In this document: one piece after another, positions 1 to 4,904 of the stretch
How positions within the stretch are numbered: the first letter of the stretch is position 1
Layout: each line of letters opens with the position of its first letter
Source: Treponema sp.
GTDB taxonomy: Bacteria > Spirochaetota > Spirochaetia > Treponematales > Treponemataceae
Reading direction: 5' to 3'
DNA length: 11,760 bases
Assembly: GCA_017390125.1 (NCBI GenBank)
Contig: JAFPCT010000079.1
Coordinates: forward strand, 1-11,760
Program-made: the position numbers and the translations under genes
The notes under the pieces: model-generated
The model's database searches: none
Seen by the model: the letters and a program-made list of their open reading frames with translations, nothing else
What the model was told of the DNA's origin: nothing

Positions 1-165
1 GGTGCGCAGCACCAGATGCAGCCGCTTGTAGTTTTTCGCACCGTAGTTCTGACCAATGAAGCTCAGACAAGCCTGGTGCAGGGAGTTGACGATGATGTAA
101 GTAAAGCCTTCAATATTGCCGCCGGCGGTGCAGCCACTCATGGCAACGGAGCCGAAATCCTGCAG
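1..165 (-). pseudogene. Internal fragment of a MATE-family multidrug/cation antiporter, cut at both ends
   Basis: The minus strand is open from the window edge through about 165 and reads LQDFGSVAMSG, then NIEGFTYIIVNSLHQ, then FIGQNYGAKNYKRL. This matches the MATE (NorM/DinF-like) membrane antiporter family around the conserved region ending in GQNxGA. About 55 residues are visible out of a usual 440-460. The downstream part runs off the left edge; the upstream part stops where the sequence turns into trpD on the other strand. Codon style is foreign to the neighbours: 38 of 53 codons end in G or C, all five leucines in 1-159 are CTG, and there is no GGA glycine or GCA alanine. The adjoining trpD has about 16 of 54 codons ending in G or C. 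The family call is fairly secure. Whether this is a real insertion or an assembly/amplification chimera cannot be decided here. Confidence 0.72.
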
Positions 166-166
166 G
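156..166. other. Junction between foreign MATE fragment and trpD, centred on CCTGCAGG
   Basis: Plus-strand trpD similarity begins at the AAT codon at 156 (NPAGAKYQMLG). The two codons before it read S-R, where the family has L-L. Minus-strand MATE similarity extends to about 160-165 (LQDFG). The two coding segments therefore meet in a short shared stretch that contains the palindrome CCTGCAGG (159-166), which includes a PstI site. Such microhomology is typical of chimeric molecules or of illegitimate recombination. Confidence 0.65.
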
Positions 167-626
167 CGCAAAATATCAGATGCTTGGCGTTTATTCAGAG
201 TCACTTCTTGCGCCTGTTGCCAGAGCATCAAAGCTCCTTGGAGCAAAACGGGTAATGGTCGTAGTTTCTGATGACGGATTTGACGAAATTTCACCGGTTG
301 TGCCTACAAAAGTTTTTGAAATTGACGAAGACGGAAAAGAAAAGCGATATGTAATCAATCCTGCTGACTATGGACTTACAGGCTGCAAGAACGAGGAGCT
401 TGCCGGAGGAACAGGTGAAGAGAATGCTCAGCTCGCACTGGACATTCTTTCCGGCAAGGGCCGCAGAACCCTGAAAGCAGCCGTAGCCCTGAACGGTGGT
501 GCCGCACTTTACATTGGCGGAAAAGCAAAATCCATCAAGGAAGGCTGTGTGAAAATCATTAAGGCAATAGACAGCGGAGCGGTGGCGAAAAAACTTGAGG
601 AAGTAAAAGCCGCAAGCACAAACTAG
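156..626 (+). CDS. trpD: Anthranilate phosphoribosyltransferase, C-terminal part only (5' end lost at junction)
   Basis: TrpD transfers the phosphoribosyl group of PRPP to anthranilate, the second committed step of tryptophan synthesis. The visible part covers about 156 residues of a usual 330-345. It opens with NPAGAKYQMLGVYSE, followed by the family's DDGFDEISP segment (the conserved GLDE region) and NEELAGGTGEENA, and ends with the family's C-terminal helices. The ATG at 180 is an internal methionine, not a start, because the homologous frame continues upstream to 156. The N-terminal domain and the GTGGD and KHGNR PRPP/anthranilate motifs are missing. The gene is cut by the foreign segment inside the window rather than by the window edge, so this copy could not encode a working enzyme as written. 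It is first in the visible trp operon, with 13 bases to trpC. trpE and trpG are not visible. Confidence 0.88.
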   Translation, partial: NPAGAKYQMLGVYSESLLAPVARASKLLGAKRVMVVVSDDGFDEISPVVPTKVFEIDEDGKEKRYVINPADYGLTGCKNEELAGGTGEENAQLALDILSGKGRRTLKAAVALNGGAALYIGGKAKSIKEGCVKIIKAIDSGAVAKKLEEVKAASTN

Positions 627-639
627 AAAAAGGAATTTT

Positions 640-1551
640 ATGGATATCTTAAAAGAAATATGTGATAGACGGCGAAAACAGATTGAACAGCTGGGATTTT
701 CATTCGGACATAAAGTGCCGGAAAAAAGAAACCGTCCTGTAGTTCCATTTCTGCCGGAACCGGGAACAATTCTTGAAATAAAGCGTGCATCACCTTCAAA
801 AGGGCTGATTGCACCGGAATTGGATGCCGCAAAAACAGCAAAAACCTATGCAAAGGCCGGAACAAGTGCAATAAGCTGCCTTACAGAAGAAAACTACTTC
901 CACGGAAATCTTCAGGATCTTCAGAAAGCATGTAAAGCAGCCGGCAGAAAAGTTTCCGTACTCCGAAAGGATTTCCTTCTTGAATGTGAGGAAATTGACA
1001 TTGCATACCGCTGCGGTGCAGATGCCGTTCTGCTCATCGCACGGATTCTTGACCTGCAGAAACTTCTTTCAATGGCAGATCGGGCTTTCAGTCTGGGAAT
1101 CTCGGTTCTCCTTGAGATACGGGAAGACTCCGACATTGAGAAGGCGTTCCATGTTCTTTCTCTTGCCTATAAAATGAATGCAGACAGCCAGATTGTACTG
1201 GGAATAAATTCCCGGGATTTAAAGACTTTTACAATCGACCTGCTGATTCCGCTTAAGCTTAAGGAGCTGATCAGAAAAATCTATTCTGAAAAAGGTGAAA
1301 ATCTGCCCTTCCCTCGTATCATTTCGGAATCAGGAGTCATCACTCCGGAAGCGGCGGCTTTTGTAGGAAACATCGGTTTCCACGCAGTCCTTATCGGTGA
1401 GGCGGCTGCCAGAGATTCAAAACAGGCGAAACTGCTGGTAAAGTCATTACAAAAAATGCAGGAAAAACAGACCGGCTTGAATACGAATATTCATTCTGGA
1501 AGAAAGTTTCTTTCCTGCTTGAGCAGAAGAATGAAAACAAGCCCCTCGTAA
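640..1551 (+). CDS. trpC: Indole-3-glycerol-phosphate synthase (TrpC; probably the N-terminal half of a frameshifted TrpCF fusion)
   Basis: TrpC closes and decarboxylates carboxyphenylaminodeoxyribulose phosphate to indole-3-glycerol phosphate in the cytoplasm. The (beta/alpha)8 barrel is complete: EIKRASPSKG at residues 46-55, the catalytic Lys in VLRKDF (K110), the strand LLEIR with E159, GINSRD with N190, SESG at 229-232, and the phosphate-binding LIGEA at 251-255. AAGGA at 630-634 is a good ribosome site for the ATG at 640. The barrel ends near residue 270. The last 30 residues (after LVKSLQK) are Lys/Arg/Ser-rich and match nothing in the family. They look like out-of-frame readthrough after a base was lost in the A-tract at 1451-1456, because the trpF reading frame is open, without a start, from that point on. 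Confidence 0.93.
   Translation: MDILKEICDRRRKQIEQLGFSFGHKVPEKRNRPVVPFLPEPGTILEIKRASPSKGLIAPELDAAKTAKTYAKAGTSAISCLTEENYFHGNLQDLQKACKAAGRKVSVLRKDFLLECEEIDIAYRCGADAVLLIARILDLQKLLSMADRAFSLGISVLLEIREDSDIEKAFHVLSLAYKMNADSQIVLGINSRDLKTFTIDLLIPLKLKELIRKIYSEKGENLPFPRIISESGVITPEAAAFVGNIGFHAVLIGEAAARDSKQAKLLVKSLQKMQEKQTGLNTNIHSGRKFLSCLSRRMKTSPS
1451..1456 (+). other. A6 tract at which the trpC frame passes to the trpF frame (-1)
   Basis: The sequence around the tract is TTACAAAAAATGCAGG. In the trpC frame it is read TTA CAA AAA ATG CAG. With one more A it would read L-Q-K-N-A-G-K-T and continue unbroken into trpF. Between the tract and the TrpF domain the trpF frame holds no stop and no ATG, GTG or TTG codon, so one fused gene is the simplest reading. 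Candidate causes are a homopolymer error, a recent inactivating deletion, or slippage by RNA polymerase or the ribosome. A classical X-XXY-YYZ heptamer in the zero frame is not present. Confidence 0.6.
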
Positions 1552-2213
1552 AGATATGCGGGCTCAAGGAAAAAGAAGATGCCCTTAAAGCAGCTTTGCT
1601 TGGAGCAGACATACTTGGCTTTATTTTCGCAGAAAAATCACCGCGGACAAACAGTTCTGCCGACGGACAGAAACTTGCAGAAATAAGACAGGAGCTTGCC
1701 GAATACGCTCAGAGCGGAAAAATCAACAAGGTTCCTCTTATGGCAGGAGTAATCGTGGAACCGGAAAGTGAAGCCGGAAACGCCGCATACAAACTGTGCT
1801 GTCAGGGAATTCTGGACGGCATTCAGTTTCATGGCTGTGCAGAAAAGGCTGACATCTCAATGGGCTATCCTGCAGTGCCGCTTGCAGAAGAGGAAGACGT
1901 TCTGCAGTTAAAGCAGATTCTTGCAAGAGGGTTTCCCCGGGTAATTATTGACGCAAAAAACATAAACAAAGAAAATGCAGAAGGGGACGAACGCTACGGC
2001 GGAACAGGAAAAACAGTACCGGAGCACCTGGTTGAGGAAGCTGCAAAACTTTCACCGCTATGGCTTTCCGGCGGAGTTACCCCGGAGAATGCCGCACTGC
2101 TTGTAAAAAAGTTCAATCCAGAACTTATTGACGTATGCAGCGGTCTGGAGTCGGAACCAGGAAAAAAAGATCATGCAAAACTGGAAGCACTTTTCCAGTC
2201 AATACTTGAATAG
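1455..2213 (+). CDS. trpF: Phosphoribosylanthranilate isomerase (TrpF; no independent start, probably the C-terminal half of TrpCF)
   Basis: TrpF performs the Amadori isomerisation of phosphoribosylanthranilate, the step just before TrpC. The domain starts at about 1551 with KICGL, which carries the catalytic Cys. It continues with ADILGFIFAEKSPR, GIQFHG, the VIIDA strand with the catalytic Asp, YGGTGKT, LSGGVTPEN and IDVCSGLE...PGKKD, so both phosphate-binding segments are present. The first possible start codon in this frame is a TTG at 1596, which lies after the catalytic Cys and would delete the first beta strand. The stretch from 1455 to 1550 reads as a natural linker (LEYEYSFWKKVSFL, then NKPLVKICGL), as expected in a TrpC-TrpF fusion. 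The coordinates given are the open frame after the A-tract, not a true start. trpB follows after 18 bases. Confidence 0.85.
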   Translation, partial: NAGKTDRLEYEYSFWKKVSFLLEQKNENKPLVKICGLKEKEDALKAALLGADILGFIFAEKSPRTNSSADGQKLAEIRQELAEYAQSGKINKVPLMAGVIVEPESEAGNAAYKLCCQGILDGIQFHGCAEKADISMGYPAVPLAEEEDVLQLKQILARGFPRVIIDAKNINKENAEGDERYGGTGKTVPEHLVEEAAKLSPLWLSGGVTPENAALLVKKFNPELIDVCSGLESEPGKKDHAKLEALFQSILE

Positions 2214-2231
2214 AACATGGAGTAAAAATAT

Positions 2232-3500
2232 ATGGAATCAGACAACGGATTTTTTGGCCGCTTCGGCGGAAAATATGTAGCAGAAGTGCTGAGACGACCT
2301 TTGGATGAGCTTGAAGCTGCATTCAAAAAATATATGCAGGACAAAGATTTTCTTTCAGAACTTGATGAAATCCGCCGTGATTACATCGGTCGAGAAACTC
2401 CTCTGTATTATGCTCCTACAGCCACAAAACTGCTTGGCGGAGCACAGATTTACATAAAGCTTGAAGGACTTGCAAATACAGGCGCACATAAAATCAACAA
2501 TGCTATCGGTCAGTGTCTTCTTGCAAAAAAAATGGGTAAGACCAGAATCATCGCAGAAACAGGCGCCGGACAGCACGGAGTTGCGACAGCAGCCGCATGT
2601 GCAAAACTGGGGCTTGAATGCATCGTATATATGGGAGAAGTTGACGTGCGCCGACAGCAGCCTAACGTTGCCTCAATGGAACTTTACGGTGCAAAAGTAG
2701 TACCTGTAACCAGCGGAAGCCGCACCCTTAAAGATGCTGTAAACGAAGCAATGAGGGACTGGGCAGCCCACCCGGACACGACCCACTACTGTCTTGGCTC
2801 TGCTCTAGGACCAGCTCCGTTCCCGGATATCGTACGGGAATTCCAGAGCGTAATTGGCCAGGAAGTAAAAAAACAGGCTGCAGAACGAAACCTTGACGTG
2901 GAAGCACTGATTGCCTGCTGCGGCGGCGGATCAAACTCAATAGGATTCTTCAGTCCTTTCATAGATGAAAAGAAGCCCCGACTTATTGCTGTAGAAGCCG
3001 GCGGAATCGGTCCGAACGCAGGAGAAAACGCTTCCAGAATGACAGGAAACGCAAGCCGGGAAGGAATCATGCAGGGATACAAATCACGGTTTCTTCTTGA
3101 TGATGACGGTCAGGCATTGCCTACACGATCAATTTCAGCTGGACTGGACTACTGCGGAATAGGACCTCAGCTTGCAGAACTTGGCAGCACCGGACGGATA
3201 GAATTCTGCTCGGCGCTGGACAAGGAAGCCCTTGAGGCAGTTAAGTTCTTTGCAAAAAATGAAGGCATTCTGTTTGCTATGGAAAGCGCGCACGCAGGAG
3301 CAGAAGCAATCAAACTTGCTCCGAAACTTACAAAAGACAAAGCAATCATCATAAACATGAGCGGCCGCGGCGACAAAGACATATTCATCACCTGCCCTGT
3401 GTTCAGACCGGCAGAATGGAAGAAATTCCTTATTGCAGAGCTTGAGCGTCTTAATGCTTCAAAAGACATTCACGATGCAAATCTGATGAATGACCACTAA
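2232..3500 (+). CDS. trpB: Tryptophan synthase beta chain
   Basis: TrpB is the PLP enzyme that condenses indole with L-serine to tryptophan, working in an alpha2-beta2 complex with TrpA. The protein has 422 residues, about 25 more than Salmonella TrpB, the excess being a C-terminal tail after residue 390. The PLP lysine is K87 (TGAHK), the catalytic Glu is E109 (AETGAGQHG), and R141 and D306 (SAGLD) form the usual closing pair. GGGSN (231-235) binds the PLP phosphate, and S377 in NMSGRGDKD faces the pyridine nitrogen. The segment before the PLP lysine reads KLEGLANTGAHK, where classical TrpB has K(R/L)EDLNHTGAHK, and GPHPYP is replaced by GPAPFP. Overall this is TrpB1-type rather than the TrpB2 form. 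The start is supported by GGAG at 2219-2222. Confidence 0.97.
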   Translation: MESDNGFFGRFGGKYVAEVLRRPLDELEAAFKKYMQDKDFLSELDEIRRDYIGRETPLYYAPTATKLLGGAQIYIKLEGLANTGAHKINNAIGQCLLAKKMGKTRIIAETGAGQHGVATAAACAKLGLECIVYMGEVDVRRQQPNVASMELYGAKVVPVTSGSRTLKDAVNEAMRDWAAHPDTTHYCLGSALGPAPFPDIVREFQSVIGQEVKKQAAERNLDVEALIACCGGGSNSIGFFSPFIDEKKPRLIAVEAGGIGPNAGENASRMTGNASREGIMQGYKSRFLLDDDGQALPTRSISAGLDYCGIGPQLAELGSTGRIEFCSALDKEALEAVKFFAKNEGILFAMESAHAGAEAIKLAPKLTKDKAIIINMSGRGDKDIFITCPVFRPAEWKKFLIAELERLNASKDIHDANLMNDH

Positions 3501-3514
3501 CCCACACTAATTTT

Positions 3515-3520
3515 TGGAGA
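3515..3520 (+). promoter_or_regulatory. Ribosome binding site that sets the trpA start
   Basis: TGGAGA lies 5 bases before the ATG at 3526. It overlaps the only upstream alternative in frame, a TTG at 3514, which would then have no ribosome site of its own, and a stop codon in the same frame sits at 3508-3510. The ATG at 3526 is therefore the start. Confidence 0.8.
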
Positions 3521-3525
3521 CAACT

Positions 3526-4278
3526 ATGAATAAAGTAAAACTCATGTCCCACCTTGTTGCGGGATTTCCAACAGATGAAAAGGCGCTTGCAGCAGCCAGA
3601 GCTCTTATTGCCGGCGGAGCAGATATTCTTGAAATTCAGCTGCCCTTCAGCGATCCAAGCGCAGACGGCCCGGCAATTCAGACGGCCTGCACGGAAGTTT
3701 TGAACCGCAAATACCGAACTGCAGACGGACTTAAATTCATCTCAACGCTGCACAAAGAATTTCCGGAAGTTCCGATTTACCTTATGAGCTATGGTTCCCT
3801 TGTCTACACACCGGGAGTTGAAAATTTCTGCAGGAAAGCGGCGGAGGCCGGCGTAAAGGGAATGATCATTCCGGATCTTCCTTTCGACTTTGACGAAGGA
3901 CTTACAGAAGCCTGCAGAAAGAACGGCATGATAAATATTCCTGTGGCAGCTCCAAGCATGAGCGATGAGCGGCTTTCAAAACTTGCAACCGCAGGCTTCC
4001 CGTTCATCTATGCGGCTCTCCGCGCTGGAATTACAGGAACAGAAACAACAGTCGACAGCACAACCTTGAGCTTCCTTAAAAAAGTAAATGCAGGCGGAAG
4101 CAAGGTTTACGGAGGATTCGGCATTTCCAACGGAGAGCAGTCGGCAGCCCTGGCAGACTATGTGGAGGCTGTAGTTGCCGGCTCAGTTTTCGTAAGGATT
4201 ATAACCGAAAACCGGGATAACACGGAAATTCTTGCCGCAAAAGTTACTGAAAAGGCAAAAGAAATAACCCACATCTAA
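3526..4278 (+). CDS. trpA: Tryptophan synthase alpha chain
   Basis: TrpA cleaves indole-3-glycerol phosphate to indole and glyceraldehyde-3-phosphate and channels the indole to TrpB. The protein has 250 residues against a usual 260-270. It begins directly at the first barrel strand (KLMSHLVAGFP), so the N-terminal helix 0 seen in enteric TrpA is absent, and a stop codon at 3508 rules out a longer form. Catalytic residues are present: E36 in DILEIQLPFSDP and D47 in SADGP. The phosphate loop RAGITG (166-171), the IIPDLP strand, and the GGFGIS and VVAGSV phosphate-binding segments are also present. The YGSLVY and AALRAGITG stretches differ from the usual YYNP-like and LVSRAGVTG-like forms. It is the last gene of the operon, 25 bases after trpB and just before a terminator. 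Confidence 0.96.
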   Translation: MNKVKLMSHLVAGFPTDEKALAAARALIAGGADILEIQLPFSDPSADGPAIQTACTEVLNRKYRTADGLKFISTLHKEFPEVPIYLMSYGSLVYTPGVENFCRKAAEAGVKGMIIPDLPFDFDEGLTEACRKNGMINIPVAAPSMSDERLSKLATAGFPFIYAALRAGITGTETTVDSTTLSFLKKVNAGGSKVYGGFGISNGEQSAALADYVEAVVAGSVFVRIITENRDNTEILAAKVTEKAKEITHI

Positions 4279-4279
4279 A

Positions 4280-4312
4280 AAAGGCCCCTGTGCAAAAAGT
4301 ACAGGGGCTTTT
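4280..4312. terminator. Rho-independent terminator shared by trpA and the convergent small gene
   Basis: GCCCCTGT (4284-4291) and ACAGGGGC (4301-4308) form an 8-bp GC-rich stem around a 9-base loop, extended by a G-T pair and A-T pairs. On the plus strand it is followed by TTTT after the trpA stop. On the minus strand it is followed by six T residues, two bases after the stop of the 4315-4782 gene. It should therefore work in both directions, more strongly on the minus strand. Confidence 0.88.
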
Positions 4313-4314
4313 CA

Positions 4315-4782
4315 TTATTTTACTGCCGCTTTGCTAGCATTCCAGCTCTTCTTTGAAACGGAATATATCTCATAGGCCTTGTAAGCAGAGGCAACTTGTT
4401 CTCCTTCTGAATCAAAATCACCGTACTGCAGCCAGAATGAATAAACAGGAACCAGGCCGGAAATGCGGACTGCCGCCCCCTCTTTCATACCTGACTCCTC
4501 GCCAAGTTTTTTTGAGGCTTTCTGGCAGGCATCTGCCCGGGCCTTTTGAAGGGCTCCGTCCAGGTCCGCATCTATGCCGCTACCGACAAAAATCAACGCA
4601 TCCTTTTCCAGTGAAAAATCAGAGCGTATTCTTTCCACGCTGTTTTTCTTTGTATAAGTTTTAAGCCAGCGAGGATTTTCAGACAAGCCTGCCTCACTGC
4701 CCTTCCAGTCCAGAAGAGCAGATTCCGCAAAAGCACAGGCTCCGAATATCATAAACAGAATAAAAAATAATCTTTTTGCCAT
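4315..4782 (-). CDS. Small exported protein, possibly a lipoprotein of LPP20-like type
   Basis: This gene encodes 155 residues of unknown function. The N-terminus is a clear export signal: MAKR, then a hydrophobic core (residues 5-15), then FGAC-AFA-ES. It could be cut by signal peptidase I after A19, or lipidated at C16, because spirochaete lipoboxes tolerate F-G-A-C-like forms. The mature part has NPRWLKTY, then a GSGIDADLDGALQKARADAC segment, then YKAYEIYSVSK near the end. The order Trp-containing start, Gly-x-Gly with Ala-rich helix, and a final strand resembles LPP20/FlgP-type envelope proteins, but the match is weak and I would not name a function. It stands alone on the minus strand, converging on trpA and divergent from the phosphodiesterase gene. 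No Shine-Dalgarno sequence precedes the ATG; see the promoter at 4792-4820. Confidence 0.72.
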   Translation of the reverse strand: MAKRLFFILFMIFGACAFAESALLDWKGSEAGLSENPRWLKTYTKKNSVERIRSDFSLEKDALIFVGSGIDADLDGALQKARADACQKASKKLGEESGMKEGAAVRISGLVPVYSFWLQYGDFDSEGEQVASAYKAYEIYSVSKKSWNASKAAVK

Positions 4783-4791
4783 ATGAAGACA

Positions 4792-4820
4792 ACTTTACAG
4801 CACTCCGCACAGCCCGTCAA
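4792..4820 (-). promoter_or_regulatory. Candidate sigma-70 promoter for the small exported protein
   Basis: Read on the minus strand, TTGACG (4820-4815) is followed after exactly 17 bases by TAAAGT (4797-4792). Five of six and four of six bases match the consensus. Transcription would begin around 4785, only about three bases before the ATG at 4782, which implies a nearly leaderless mRNA. That fits the absence of a ribosome binding site. Confidence 0.45.
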
Positions 4821-4858
4821 CAAAAATACAGAAACCGCAGGCTCTGCTTTTCCTTGAA

Positions 4859-4887
4859 TTCGGAAAAATTCATGTTAGAATTATAAT
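4859..4887 (+). promoter_or_regulatory. Candidate promoter for the c-di-GMP phosphodiesterase gene
   Basis: A perfect TATAAT lies at 4882-4887. A poor -35 match (TTCGGA, 4859-4864) sits at 17-base spacing, and a better TTGAAT (4854-4859) is too far away. The start site would fall near 4894, inside the AAGGAAG ribosome site (4891-4897), leaving a leader of only about 11 bases. The -10 hexamer may therefore be fortuitous. Confidence 0.3.
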
Positions 4888-4904
4888 CAGAAGGAAGTCA
4901 TGAT

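Noticed and set aside
16..255. Plus-strand open frame of 79 codons at the left edge
   Set aside because: It is the antisense shadow of the MATE fragment and runs out of frame into trpD; its translation resembles no protein.
180..626. Treating the ATG at 180 as the start of a short complete gene
   Set aside because: TrpD similarity continues in frame to 156 (NPAGAKYQ), and there is no ribosome site before 180. The methionine is internal.
1596..2213. TTG at 1596 as the trpF start
   Set aside because: It would remove KICGL, which holds the catalytic Cys and first strand, and no Shine-Dalgarno sequence precedes it.
2525..2532. A8 tract in trpB as a second frameshift or phase-variation site
   Set aside because: The trpB frame is intact on both sides, encoding LLAKKMGK, which aligns with the family without a shift.
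2786..3469. Minus-strand frames of 98 and 100 codons inside trpB
   Set aside because: Both are antisense to an intact, highly conserved trpB and have no family features.
4783..4904. A regulatory RNA or tRNA in the divergent spacer
   Set aside because: No cloverleaf, strong hairpin or T-tract is visible; the 122 bases are accounted for by two promoters and a ribosome site.
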